DNA of 64,000 bases from Strigops habroptila (taxonomy: Eukaryota; Chordata; Aves; Psittaciformes; Psittacidae): contig NC_044278.2 in assembly GCF_004027225.2 (NCBI RefSeq), positions 9,424,001 to 9,488,000 on the forward strand. The letters run 5' to 3'. Under the pieces are notes generated by a model, which worked only from the letters and a program-made list of their open reading frames with translations, was not told the DNA's origin and searched no databases. The translations under genes were made by a program, and so were the position numbers. Each line of letters opens with the position of its first letter. Position 1 is the stretch's first letter. This document shows, in pieces, positions 23,003 through 36,300 of the stretch.

Positions 23003-26000
23003 GCCCAATAAAATGCCATGGAATCACTCAGACACTTCAGTACCATTCCATTCGATTCAGGTGACTATTTTGCTTCAGGGAGTGCTAGCAGGAGTGGTTT
23101 TCCCAGGAATCTGATGGATTCTTACACTTCTCATTAGTGTGTGGCACCACGTTATGTGGGCCATCAGGGTCCTCCACTGGCATCAGGCTCTGCCCATCAC
23201 TCTTTCGTGCATGGTGATTCAGGACTGTGTGCCTGGCAACCCACTCGTTGGCAACCTCTATTTTAAGAGTCCAGTTCAGATTTTCTTGCTGCTATGTCGT
23301 GTATGCTTTCTTGTTTTGGTCCTTATTGCACCCCCACAATACTTCCCTAGTCTTGTGAATAATTGCAGGCTGTGCTCTCCCTTGGTTGCTGCCTAGGCAA
23401 GCTAGATACTCTTCCCATGCACACCCTTGCCTCAAAACAAAACCTTCTTGCCCCATTCTAGGGTTATTGCTATTGCTTTTCAGTTTCTCCCTATAGTTTG
23501 TTCTTGTCTCTGTGGAAATCAGGTATTTGCAATGAGCTCACTAGGCAAAAAAGACCATTTTGGAGGTCTTCAAATTGAGTCTGTCCTTGTCCCACTTTGT
23601 GACCTGATGCCTTTCATTTTGAGAGCCTGGGGTTGAAGAAAGTATATTTTTCTTGCCCTGTTGGTTAAATAAGACTTGGAAAAGCTCTGAGAAATAATTT
23701 GGAAGTGTGGGTCTTGGCATAGAGGAGGCTGGGATGGTCATGGCCCTCTGTTGGACCTCTGTTTGACAAGGGTCCATCTTGAGTGTCATTTCAAGAGGAA
23801 TGCCCACAAACACTGTTCATTACCTATGCAAGCACAGTGGCTTACCTGAATAAATAAAATTAATCTCTCAGATCCTACCATCTAAATAAAAATATCGTTT
23901 ATTTTCCACAGCAGCTAAGGTTAGAGGGTTTGTGGGTGTCCAGGAGCTCTGAAGATGAGGTCTTATTTGTTTCAGTGCCTCTTGATTTTTGGGAACTTAC
24001 CTTATGGTCACCCAAATCAAAGTGTTTGAGCTCTGTTCCTAAGGATATGGTCATGTAATCTACAGAAATTAAGCCAAACTACTCAGAATTTGTCACAGAC
24101 ATCAAACATGCCAGTTTTCCTGTACTCCCATGTTACATCATTGTGGGATATTGATTTCCATTACTGTGTATTTCAGAATATTCCCTGGGTAACGCTTGGA
24201 TGATTTGCTCCAAACTGGGCTTCTCAGTTGCCTTTTGACAGGCTGGAGAAAGAAACACAGCTTGCTTGTCAAGCAAAACCCTGCCAAATTCAGCCCATTG
24301 TCCAGTTCTTGTTCCTCTTGCAGTGCCTTTGAGGTGGAATTGAGCCTGTATTTGTTTACTAATCAGGTGGGATTTAGAACTATTTTCAACATGTATCACA
24401 TGTTTCCACCCTGCCAACCTATACCCAACTTGATGACACCTTATAAAATATATCCTTTTTACTTGGGCATACATCCATCCTTGCTGCAGAGGTGCCCTGA
24501 AGCATCTCTTACTGTGCAATCAGTGTTGGTAAAGCTGTGGTCCCTCTTTTAGGCTCCATCAATTGGTGCAAGCTGGGAAAGGCTGTGGAGAGCAGGGAAG
24601 TGTGGTGTGAGTCCCTGGTGGGTTCCTAACAGAACCAGAACCATCAATTCTATCATCTCTCTGTGAAGCCAGAAATTATTTGGGACATTTTGGGCCTGTC
24701 ATCTCATCCCAGAAAAAAAAGTAAACACCAACACTAACCAACTTCTTCCCTCTGCAAAAGGAAGATGTGTTTCGAGACGGGCTTCTTCAGTGCTATGCAT
24801 TTTTGAGTAACATGGGCCATATCTCTTATTTCCCTATTACCCATCTGCTAGGAAAATCCAGAGAGGAAAATCTGGACCACAGAACAACTTGCTCTTGGTT
24901 TCAAGGGAGCAGAATTTCACCCCCATGCTGAGAAGTGGACTGGGACACTGATGGCTTGGGTATTTTTTTTGCCGTGTAATGCAGGTCATAGAACATTCCT
25001 TGGCTCTTTCTGCTTTTAATCTAGTGCTCAATAAAACAAATTTTATCTGAAACAGTATTGGTCTTTAGACATGACACTGCTTTAATGGTCCTGGAACTCT
25101 GCTCTTTCTGGATGCCTTGATCCATTTGCCAGTCATGTAAAGAATCACACACATGATAGACAGCTAGACTCTTAGCCTTCTTAGAGCAATTTCCTCCCTT
25201 GGTTAACAACACTAATCCAGTGTCACTGGCTTAGAGAAGTGCAGGACACTCCTGATGAAAGACTATAGGCTGGGTGGAATGACCACTGTGGTCTGGTGGA
25301 TTATATTAGACTTGATCAGGCTGTGTGAGATGACTTGTCATGCTGTCTTTACAGATTATTCATTGCAAATCAAGAGTAACTTTTTGGCTGCAGAAATATC
25401 CCATGTGACTTTCCAGAGGGGTAGCTGAGAACAGAAGATGGCTTTGTGCTATCATCTCCCATGAAGGAGGAAAATGCTTGAAGGGGTGCAGTTCACCATC
25501 ACTAAACTCTTCTTGGTTTTCTGATTCGTTTTCCTTCTATGCTTACTTGAGGATAGGTAAAGGAAGCTTTATTTTAATAGAAGTGATTCAGAGAACAAAT
25601 CAGGAAAACTGACAATTCTGAAAATAAGGATTTGGGCTATCAGTCATCCTAAGGATCTGAATTCTCTGAATTTCATGGTTAGTGCTTTTCACTGAAGTTT
25701 GTATTGCTCTGTCAAGTAGAGTAAGGGTCAATCTGAGAAGCAATCTCAGCTACCACAGAGGCTCTGACCTGTCTCATTTTGGTATCTCCCTACAGACTGA
25801 TGGTCTGAGCCCCAGTGTGGTACACTGTTGGGATCTCAGCACAATCACTTGTCCTACAATTCCAAGATCCCTTTATAATACTCTTGCTCCGTCCCTCACA
25901 GTGTGCAGACCCCCAGTAGGATGACCAGAGCATAGCATCAGACCTCTTGGTGGCACGGAGCTAGTGAAGGAGCTCTCAGACCATACTGGCTCTGGCCTTG

Positions 26001-26454
26001 GCGGGGTGAGGAGCTCTGATTTCTGTTTGGACCCCTTCTCACATCCTTAGAGGGACGCCTTGTTTGGCTGACCGGTTGCAGGGAGTGTTAACTACTGCAG
26101 GGGCAGAAGTGTGCGAAGACATACCACACTTCCACAGGCTTCCGCTTGGTTTTGACCTGATATTTTTATACTTCTCCCATCTTTCTCAGCCTCACTCTCC
26201 ACCCTCAGAGCAAGACAAGACTTGCAGGCAGCATAAATGATCACTGCTCCACCCAAACAGGTCCCTGAGACATCACACCAGCTATGGACCCACTCCCACC
26301 TCTCCCTTTTTCCTTTCTCTCTCCTGATCCCTTTGCTTCTTTGTCTCCCCCCTCCCCACCTTTCCTGTCTTTGTCTTTTTTTCCCCCCTTTCCCTCATGC
26401 TCTCTCCCTCCGCCTCCCTCTCAGTCCCACTCCCTCTCTCTGGAGACAGGTCCG

Positions 26455-26640
26455 GTGGCCTGGTTGCCATCTGCTGCCTGTTGGGGTTTCTCTGTTGTTT
26501 TCTGTGTCGGGGCGTGCAGTGCGTATGTGTGCGCACGGGCGCACGTGGGGCTTTTTTTATGAGGTTGAGATCAGATGGCATCTAATCGATCGTCATGGTC
26601 TCCATGGTTACCCGGGTGACAGAGTAGTTGGGAGAGACAC
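26455..26640. promoter_or_regulatory. Candidate element with E-boxes and RFX X-box-like sites
   Basis: GTTGCCAT (26463-26470) overlaps CATCTG. An alternating purine-pyrimidine stretch with GTGCGCAC and CACGTG follows near 26529-26547, and GTCTCCATGGTTAC at 26598-26611 resembles an imperfect RFX X-box. It is flanked by non-repetitive sequence, upstream of the homopyrimidine tract. Motif-based inference only. Confidence 0.3.
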
Positions 26641-26894
26641 ATACTCCAGCCTGGGGCTGTCAGACCATTCCTGAGAGAAATAATGAAAAAAGAAAGAAAG
26701 AAACAAACACAAACCCCAAACCACTTCCAGCACATTTTATGCATTTACATCTTCCTTGGATCCAGGAAAACGTAGCCCATGCTTCTGTTTTACGGTTACC
26801 CCTTGACTTTGCTCCAGGAGGAACAAAGCAGATTCATTTTCCTCCCTGCATGGCACAGGCACAAAGGTGAAGAACACATTTGGGAAAGCAGAAG

Positions 26895-27154
26895 CTCTCT
26901 TGTCCCTTTTCCCCTTTTCCTTTTCCCCTTTCCTCTTTCCCCTGTCCCATTTCCCCTTTTCCATTTCTGCTTTCTCCTTTCTCCTTTATCCTTTCCATTT
27001 CCCATTTCCCGTTTCCCCTTTCTTCTTTCTTCTTTCCTCTTTCCCATTTCCCCTTTTCCATTTTGCCTTTCCCCTTTCTCCTTTCTCCTTTCCCCTTCCA
27101 CTTTCTCTTTCCCCTTTCCCTTTCCCGTTTTCCCCTTTCCCCTTTCCCTTCTCT
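26895..27154 (+). repeat. 260-bp homopyrimidine tract of TTTCCCC-type units
   Basis: Almost pure C/T on the plus strand (purine on the minus strand), built of 6-8 bp units such as TTTCCCC and CTTTTCC with rare A or G interruptions. All long plus-strand Phe/Pro/Ser-rich and minus-strand Lys/Gly/Glu-rich frames across it are artefacts. It can adopt triplex (H-DNA) structure and is likely hypervariable in length. Confidence 0.92.
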
Positions 27155-28959
27155 CAAAGGTTTGATTTTTTTACTTCACCCCCCCGTGGTCACTGTTGTA
27201 ACCATAATGATTATTTTTATTCTTCTAAATTGGATGGTTAGTCTCTTGAATTGGCTAAAGGCAATGGTATCCTCCAGGAAAAGAATTGCAATCTATTAGT
27301 ATGAGCAGCATCTTTTTCTTCCTGGCCTCAGCCGCTAATACTAGACCATCTTTAGCCCTCATTGTGACAAATCAATCAATCTGTCTATGATACCTGTTTG
27401 GAAGCAAGTGGAGTGTGATGCTAAGGATGAATTATAGAATTAGGTGTGTTTTCCGTCTTTAAAAGCAGATTGAGTTGGGCACGACAACATCTCTGACCAC
27501 GGCAATCAGTGTGTCAGGAGCACAGGAACTGAAACCGTGCAGTGCAGAATGTAATCCTGCATGAACTGGGGGGGGGGGGAGGAGGAGGATGCGCTTCAGG
27601 CAACATGATTGTGGCAGCCACCTCTCAATAACCCACCTACAGTGCACCACTCAGGTACGCAGAGCCCTGCCTGATTCTCTGCTAACCATATTCTAGCTGG
27701 GCAGACATGAACTAGCCTTTGATGTGACCTCAGCATGTCCCCCAAAAAGCTTCTGTCTTCTGTCTTCTGGCTGCATCCACAGAGCTAAGGCTCATCAAAG
27801 CTCATCCATTGTAGTGTTATGGCTGGTGTTGCGCTGGCTGCTTTCCTGCTCATGGTACCTTGGAGGGCTTTGGAAATGTGAAGTGTAAACACAGGCAAAG
27901 GGAGCTAATAACCCCAGTGTATGCAGCCACGATGGGCTGAGGGGCTGGTGACCCAGCAGGGCCCTCCAGAGACCTAGAATTGCTGACTTCGTGCCACTAA
28001 CTAGGAAATGCATCAGATCAGAGCATCCCTGGACAGTTAGAGAACTAGTGGAGCAACATGTGGTTTGAGAGATGGATACACCTTTACATGTCTTCTCCCC
28101 AGTTCTGAATTACATGGATTTTCAGTTGGAGCCCGTGGTCTTGCTTTGCTTTTTTGCCTTCCTAGTAGAAGTAAGAAGTGCCCAAGTTGAGTTGCTCAGT
28201 ACAGGCTGCAAAAATGCACTGAGGATGGGGTTAAATTGTCTAAACAGTGTCATTGTAGGTGACATCCTACCCAGTCTACATGCAATGTCTCAAGAGGCAC
28301 AGGTCTTCAACTATGCCTATGTATTATATGCCAAACTGCTTTGTATGCTATAGGGATTTAAAAGACCACTAGAAACGCATGCAGCTGAGCCCCAGCCTGA
28401 CTCTTGGAGCAAAACATCATCCCGAATTGGTGCAGATATCCAAGAGGTGCAAAGATTTGGCCACCTCCACACCTGCAAGGAGGGGTGAGCCTCAGTGTGA
28501 GATGGTGAATAGGAAATGTGGTGGGGCAGGAGGATGGCATGTGAGGGACTCTCCTACCCTTTGAAGAGGGGAGCAGCTTGCAGGAGGCTGTTTCAGCTCA
28601 CATCAGCTCAAGCTCTGCACTCGTTGGCTGCTTAGGCCCTGAAAGAAGTAAGAGATTGTGAAGACAGGCTTTGTAGCCATATCAGGGACGTCTTCCTCCC
28701 ACAGGGACAGCAAGCAAAGCTTTTGGTGTGGAAGGATGTGGTGCTTGTGCTACAAAAGTCCTCTCCCCAGCCTTTGAAAAGGATGTCATACAACCTTCCT
28801 CCTCCCCAGTAAAAGCTGTCTTGATTAGAAATAGTTCCTCATCTGCAGATGGCCAGGGGTGATGTTTCAGTGTATCCTACTTTACAAAAAATATCTGTGA
28901 TCCCATCTCTTTGAGTTCTGATTCTGCTCCCTCCCAGCAGCATAACATCCCCGTTTCTA

Positions 28960-29580
28960 ACTGTCAGCGTAGGAAATCCTCTGTTCTTCAATATTCCCTA
29001 ATGTTAAATACCATGGGCCTCCTAGATTTTCCTACTGTACAAACACAAACTAATTAAAGTCATACAAATACATCCTAAGCAGAGATTGAGAATCTGCTCA
29101 CTTGAGGGAAGACCACTGGCTTCCACATCCCGGGAAAAGCTCCCTCTCAGTTTATATCGCTCTTTTTGCAAGGATAATTTAGAGGAAAGTCAGTTTCCAC
29201 TGAAGCAGCAGACGTGTGCACAGAGAGGGGAAAGAAGATGTAAACACCACAGCATCTTTGTGAATGCAGCAAGGTGCTGGTGCCTGCCTCTGCATGCTCC
29301 ATAATATATTAATACACAGTGGCTGGCCAATCCCACTGGAGCATTCAATCATGCCGTATTATAATAGAATTTAATGGAGTTGACAGCTAAGACCTAGTTG
29401 CTGGAGACATGTGAAAGACCTTTGCAATGAGGATGTACAATTAATAAAGGGAAGGGCCATAGATTTTTGGAGAACCTCATAAAAAAGTAAAATATGGACA
29501 TTGATCACAGCATGCAAGGATATTAGACACGTAAATCCAGCTATTGCCTTTATTTATTTATTTGCACATCTTTAATATGA
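28960..29580. promoter_or_regulatory. Candidate conserved noncoding block
   Basis: AT-rich, non-repetitive sequence with ACTAATTAAAGTCAT near 29050, TATATTAATAC near 29305, a CCAAT (GGCCAATCCC near 29326), TTTAATGG followed by a TGACAG TALE-type site near 29380, ACAATTAATAAAG near 29438 and TTATTTATTTATTTGCACA near 29560. The texture resembles deeply conserved developmental enhancers. No alignment was possible. Confidence 0.28.
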
Positions 29581-31029
29581 TAGGCACAGGTTTCCCCAAG
29601 GCCAAAATGCAATTTCTCTCTCCATTTCTCAGCAGGAGCTTTTCATCTCCCTATTCACCAGGTTTTGAATTGCACATTTAATAAGCGATAAAGAAGTCCT
29701 GTCTCTTTTCCTCGTGCTCTTAGCCTACAGATTTTCCTTCCCTTCTGTTTTGTGATGGAAACAACAACTCCCTTTACCTGGCAGTGGGTTCCTTGGGGAT
29801 GTGGGGGCAGTGCAAGAGGGGGTCTGCAGCCCACAGGGAATGTCTGGGCTTAAGTGTCTGCTGATGTGCTTTGTGTGCCAGCATGCATGGGGGAAGGCAG
29901 AGTGGGACCTGCATAAAAAGATGGAGAAAGGCTCTACAACATTGTAAACTGCCACCATTCTGCTGCCTGGGGGAAGCCCACCCTGCATGGCATAATTGTA
30001 GTTATTTTAAAGAATCAACCCTGCAGGTAAACTGCATCCACCTCCACCCTCTGCCCTGATGGAGGTGGCTAAAAACTCATCACCCTGTAGGTGGGAGTAA
30101 TGCTGGGCTCCAAAAGGCTCCAATCTCTCTGTATTTTCCTGCTGTGCACAGTTAGGACACTCCTGAATCAGGGCTGCTATTTGGCTCCTTAGGAGAAGTT
30201 CAGAACCAGATTTACCAAAGGATTTAGGCGTGAAGTGGTACCTGGTAGGATATTTAGAAACACCTAGGCCCCTCACTGCCCATGGGTGATGCAGCACACT
30301 GATGCTTACAGTCCACATTTAATGTCCACATAGCACTGAAAAGCTGCACTCACAGACAGATAGGCTTGAGCTCCTTCTGACTTCGGTTTTAGACCGTTAC
30401 AAGCCCACCCATCTCACTGGGCTTCGTCCTAACTAACACAGATGGACTGCAAGGACAGGATCAGATCGCAGTGAGCCCAAGCCCTTGGTAATGTAAAGGT
30501 CCATCTTCCAACTGTGCAGCCTCAGGAGTTGGAGCTTGTGGTGCTCAGCTCACATCAAAGCCATTTGGAGCAGATAGGTAAAAAATCGAGGGCCAAACCC
30601 ATCCCTGGGTTAGGATGGTAGAGACAGATGGGGTTATAAGAGGGATGACTTCAGTGGCATGTTTAGAAATGAAAAGTAACTGAATGCGTATCTTGTAAGT
30701 AGGCGAGGTACAGCAGTCAAAAAAGGACTGAATAATCAGATATTTCACTTTTCAGACCAGCTGGGGTAGGTTACTTTCTTGTCAAGTAATTCAACCTTGT
30801 TTTTCTTTCACTTACCTGTGTACAGACACATTTCCCCAGAATAGGTGATGTCTTGTTTGGAATGAAAGAGGTCATTTGTCCGTATCACAGCAAGAGCGCC
30901 TTCACAGTGTCATCTCATGCTCTCCTCCAGTAAATTGAGTTTGTCAGTGCTCAGCCACACAGCTGAGTGGAGTGCTGCAGGATGCCTCACCTCTCCTGGG
31001 AGAGAGAACTTGGCATAAGCCATATCGTA

Positions 31030-31170
31030 ATGGGATCCAGAAACAAAGAAGCGTGAATGAAGTGCTAATTGCATTCATAAAGACATTAACAAAGGAATTA
31101 AAATGGCAGAAGCTTCTTTTCCCCCTCAAGAATCATACAAACAACCCAAAATATATTAATAATCACTGAG
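31030..31170. promoter_or_regulatory. Candidate conserved noncoding block
   Basis: Contains AAACAAAGAA (SOX-like), GTGCTAATTGCATTCAT (homeodomain/POU-like, 31062-31078), ACATTAACAAAGGAATTAAAA and TATATTAATAATC. Repeat-free and AT-rich. Function is inferred from motif density only. Confidence 0.28.
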
Positions 31171-33209
31171 GTTTACACTGTTTTGAAGGGATTATAAAGT
31201 GACAGGACATCAGGGCTTGGAAGGACCATTTCGATGGTCTTTTTTATTGGATTCTGCATCAGAGATGAGACACTTTACTGCTCCTGCTTTACTCCTATCC
31301 TTGCGCTTCCTTCAAAGAACAAGGTCACTCCTCATTTTCTCCTGAAACTTTTAACATGCAATAAAAATAATGAGGCCTTATTAAAAATAATAAATAAATA
31401 TTAAAAAAACTAAAACCAACCAAAAAGCAAATACCAAAGAAAAACACCCAACCAAACCCAAACCAAAGCAAAATGACCACAGAATTTTGGCTAATGACAC
31501 AATGGAAATTCCCTGTATAAAACAGCCTGAAACATCCTGCCTGTTTTTTTAATCTCATTCAGTTCTGCTTACCTTCCCATGGAAAAAAGAAAGACATGCT
31601 GCCTGTTCTTTCCTCAGCCAATTTCTACATGATTTCTTCCTTCTACGACTTGTAGACCATCCCATGCTAACGTGACATCTCTCCATCCTCCCTTCCCCAT
31701 CTTTGCTTCCTTTCTTTACTCCCAGGCACATCGAGATCTTTCAGACATGCACCCATAGCCCTTCCTTTCTCTTTCATCCGTGCCCTGTCCCCATCAAGGT
31801 CCCGCAAGCACCTCAGGTGGGACCCCCAACCCTGGCACTTCCCAGGCATCACTGCACCACCCTAAGAGTTCCTGAGGCCAGGAGCTAAACGCATTATGGA
31901 AGGATTGATGAAAAGAGACAGTGCTAGGAGACAGAATGAGCAATGTTCCTGCATTAAATGCAAAAACTAAAATTAAAGCCATTTTCCATGTTGCAGGCAG
32001 CTATGGGAAACTGGCTACCAGTAGGATTTTTCAGCGTATGTTGGGAGTAGGGACAGAGCCCGACTACTCTTCTCATCGCAGTATCCCCAGCTCAGGAAGG
32101 AAATGTGTTCTGGCTGTGACTTATGTACAGGTGAATGAAGAGCAAGGGCAGCCTCAGCCCAGGTCTTGCTTCTCACTGAATGAAATGTGTATCTTCCAGG
32201 CGGTCAGCCAGGAGGGAGAAGCCTATCTCAGGAGTGATGGCAGGTGCTGCTGAGCTATTTCCATTTTCCAGCTCTGCAACCTCAGGAACCTCTTTAATCC
32301 CAGCCACCCGCCAAGCTCCATTCACTGGCACTGAGGATCAGCCAGTGTTTTTGGATTCATTTTTAAGGCTGTCTTGCTGGCAGATTTCTGGTCCCACCTG
32401 TGACTCAAGAAGAGATTTGCAAACCTCATTCTCACTTTTTCAGTCATTTAAAGGGACACATCACGCCAAGAATTTAGGCTCCACTTTGAACAGGGGGGGA
32501 TGTGGGGTAAAGGGAAATGAAAAGAAAACCAGGAAGCACAGAAATGCTTTGGCAGATTTGTTAAAAATGAAAACGTTCTTTATCTGATTTCTGCGTTCCC
32601 TGGGGCAGGGAGGGGAACCTGTATGCAATTGCGTTGAAGTAATGTATGAGGATCAGAGAGTGGATTTGACAAGAAGCTCCACCAAACTCACCTAGAAGCC
32701 CAGCCAAGCGCAAAATGTAAACCTAGCAGAGTAAAGAGTGGTGTAGCTCAGGGGCAGCATTTCAGTTCCTGTATTTTAAGGCATTAGTAACAGGAATAGA
32801 GATAGGAAAATCACAGAAGATACATCCCAGTATGATTTTACTTGGGGGTTATGTTCCACAGTGTTGACATCCACTGAGAGATGTCAAAGGTAGATAGTAA
32901 TTTTTTAGTTAATCATGCTTTTAGTCAATTTCGGAATTATTTAGCCAGTTGTCCTGCTTCACAAGCAGGTATGCACACATCCATACACAGATGTGCGCAT
33001 GGCTACTGGTCCAAGTGCTTTTTGGTGTGTAGCTTGATGAAATGCTTTCAACTAGGGTTTGGAAGAGGTTGAGTCAGTCAGCCTGTGCGACACTTGCCAA
33101 AGATGAAATTAGTTTTACTCACTGCTGTTTGCCTTCAAAACCCCACAAAGCCGCACTCTCCTTTTCTCTCTTTCCCCTGCATTAAGTGGAGAGTGTTTCT
33201 CAGAGAAGC

Positions 33210-33370
33210 GTCGAGCTGATTTTTAATGTCATGGAAACTTCATCTGCAAATTCCTTGGAAACTCTTTAGTGAAGCAGCCTAGTAAAACAGATGATTAATA
33301 TTGGTAAGCTCCTCATTTGCATATTAATTAGTCTCTGTACTCAACTAATTAAAATGGGGCTGCCTGTTTG
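33210..33370. promoter_or_regulatory. Candidate conserved noncoding block with octamer and TAATTA sites
   Basis: Contains GATGATTAATATTGG, a perfect octamer ATTTGCAT (33315-33322) running directly into ATTAATTAG (33323-33331), and ACTAATTAAAATGG about 12 bp later. A POU octamer abutting TAATTA homeodomain cores in unique DNA is a common arrangement in neural enhancers. No alignment was possible. Confidence 0.33.
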
Positions 33371-36300
33371 TAGACTTTCTGAATTCCAGATTGTTGCTAT
33401 TGCTCCCATGTAAGTGCGTTTAGCACAGCTAAGGCAGGCCACTGCTGGTACAAACCAGCCACCCCAAGCAGCAGTAGCAACATTTTAAGGCATTTGAGGC
33501 TTTAAGGGAGGCACTTTCAGTGTTTTCTTAAAAAAACTCCACTTGAAATGGCTTGAAATGTCAGGATGTAGTGATTGAGCAGTGCTCCTGCATCCCTGCT
33601 ATGCTCTCAGGACAACGGCAGAAAACAGCCAAATCCAAGGCCAGAGGGAGAACAGCATTGTAGGTCACAAACAAGCACAGCCTGACCTGCTCTTTAGCTT
33701 TGCAGTACCTGCTTTTATCCACAGATACAGCCTAAAATCAAAGCTCAGGCTGATGACTCAAGATATGACAATTCAAGGGTAATTCTGCCCTGTGCTGCTG
33801 TGGCAGAGCTCTGTACATCCTGCCCAGCGCAGGAGTGGATCTGGGGCTTGGAGTCCCTGCACATCAGCCAGACATGCACTTGCAAGCCCACCTCTTGGCC
33901 CCATGTGCTCTGCAGAGATGTCGCAAAGACCAGGCAGTGGCTGAACTGTCACAGGCAAAGAGCTGCACTTCCCTCACCCCACATCTCCCCGCTGGCACTG
34001 GCCAGGTGGATGGATTACAAACCAACCCGTCTGTTGATCCCTTGCCTTCAAACTTTAGCGCTCAAAACACTGCCCTCCCATCAGCCACAAGGTCCTCCTC
34101 AGTCACAGAGCCAGCCAGGGCTGCCCTCTCCAGCAGGATCCTGCCTCCTCCTCCCTTTGCCTGGCTGAGGACACACCGTTGCCCCTGCCACCAGGCAGCT
34201 CTTGCATCCTCAGGCACCTCTTGCATTCCTGCCACCAGGCAGCTCCCTCATATGCTTCTCAGCCAGCACACCTGCTGGTGGCCATGACTCTCTGCTGTCC
34301 CTACCACCCCTTCTATCTCTTCCTGCTTCTGGACCTGCTTCTTGGCTCCTTTCCTTCTCCTTCCCCTCCCCATGCACCTGATTTTTGTTCCTCCCAGCTG
34401 TTAGCATTCCCCACTTTGCTATCCCCACAGGAGTGCAGGATTCCTGTGGAAATTCAGGAACTGAGGATAAACCCCTTATGCTGAGAGGCACCTTCTGAAA
34501 GTATATTTACTGCCAGAAAATATTTTGCATGGCAGTGACAAGTCGGTGTTCTCAAACTGTCTGTGCACAGAGAGTTTTTCTTCACCCTAGCTGCCAATAG
34601 CAGGTTGACAGGTTTTATTATACTCCATTATTCACAACAAGCCAGGTCGCTGTGCCATATGCTGTCCAGTCCTGCTAAAGCTAACCATGTGCCCATGTTG
34701 GCTGCAAACCAAGGCTGCTTAAAACCTGCTCCTTTTTTTTACATGCTATTTGTTTTGAAAGAATTGGAAATGGGGGCTTCGGGTCAGGAGTTCCAGAGTG
34801 TCTTATTGTACAGCTCTGCTCACCCTCAGCAGCACAAAAGCCAATTCAATGGGAAAATCACAGGTTCTGGTGTGGTTTGGACCTGAGGTTCTGCTAGAAA
34901 CCTGCCCTGTCCTGGGGCTGATGCAGTTTGAGGCAGGAGGAGAGCTTTAAATCTCTCTGGGGCCATTGGCAATGTATTCAACCAGGGGTACAGCTTTTGA
35001 GATGATTCATGTGCTGCTTAGTAGGACACACAGCAATTAATGTTTCTAAGACTAAAGCTCTGCTTCACTGTCAAAAGCTGTTTTAGAGGCATTGCAGCTA
35101 CAGCAGGCACTGTACCTGCATGTGGCTGTACAGAATTCCTAGGTCATCCTCCACTCACTCTGTGCGCTCACTGCTCCATGGCCCATGCAGCTTGCTATTG
35201 CCTCCTTTTTAGCTTCTCTTTTTGCTCTGTTTTGTTTGAACCTTTGCTGACTTGCCATACCCTGCAGTTATCAATGCACAGCTCCATCTAGAAAGATCAT
35301 TTACCACTGCCTTTCAAGTTTGCCAGACTTTGAATCCCTCTTTTACCCACTGTTTGCACTGTTGCTGTTCTCGGGGGCATGATTTCCTTCCTCTTGCTGC
35401 ATCCATTTTGCTGGCCCTTCTTGCTGCTTTCAGGTTTTTCTTCCCTTGCTTTCTATGTCAAGCAAGCTGATGGCAGAGGTTACGTGTAAGTACTCCCATT
35501 TCTGGACATGGCTCTTGTTTCTTTGGGTGTGCTGTTTGCTGCTTCTCTTCCGTTGCCTTTGGTGGTGTTTACCCCTCTCTCCCGAGGCTGCAGCTACCTC
35601 AGCTCTTATATTTTACTGTAGCTCAGGCTGTTGCCTGACACACACATCCTTTATGAGATTACTCGATCTCTGAAGCAGACCTACTCCTGAGCACAGTCTC
35701 AGACTCTTTTACTATAATGGTGGCCTGCTTACCCTGATAGCCCTTCCGACAGTCATTCCCACATGTCATTCCTGCCATGGGTTGCAGGAGACTACTCAGG
35801 TAAAGAAGCATTGCTTTTCTGGCCAAGTCTTTACACTGGGTGATTCTGTTATGCAGGGAAGTCGTCCTGTGACGCTTGGCACACATCCCTTCATCCCTTT
35901 CTACTCCCTTTGCTTTTGCCATCTGTTCCTTGGCGGCCTCCACTATCTTCCCAAAGATTGCCGTGTTCAAAAGGGAACAGCATCTGGAGCAGGGGTTCCC
36001 AATTAGTGCTAATTAGTCATGTCCTGCAGTGCCCTCTGATCCATTGTGTGAGTAAGGTGGGTTGGGTATGCCAACCCTTGCAAAACTCACTGTCACCTCC
36101 TGAATACAGCCTGTGCTTGAGTAACTTGTCATGATCCTGTCACATCTGGCCCTTTCTTGTGAGATGGGCTGGGGTTTTGAAGCCTCTTCCTATTACTAGA
36201 TGCTACACTCTTCACTCAGTTCAGGTATCTCACAAGCATGGCCATCCTGGCCATGTACCTCAAGTCCGGTGTCCTGCCTCCAGCAGACAGGCAGCTGGCT

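Larger units (their letters stand above)
22046..26894. other. Intergenic DNA, no gene recognised
   Basis: Apart from a CR1 tail relic at 22957 and the RFX/E-box cluster near 26460-26620, only short non-protein-like frames are present. Confidence 0.6.

Noticed and set aside
26779-27299. Several overlapping 75-139 aa ORFs on both strands
   Set aside because: All are translations of the homopyrimidine/homopurine tract.
31195-31245. GGGCTTGGAAGGACCATT resembling an old CR1 tail
   Set aside because: Too short and diverged, without the octamers or the GCCATGGGCAGG block.
33800-34491. Cluster of 93-150 aa ORFs
   Set aside because: Overlapping frames on both strands in a C-rich patch with mutually inconsistent, non-protein-like composition.
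35659-35970. 103-aa minus-strand Lys/Glu/Ala-rich ORF
   Set aside because: Non-ATG start, no recognised family and no flanking gene signals. A decayed transposon fragment is possible but unsupported.
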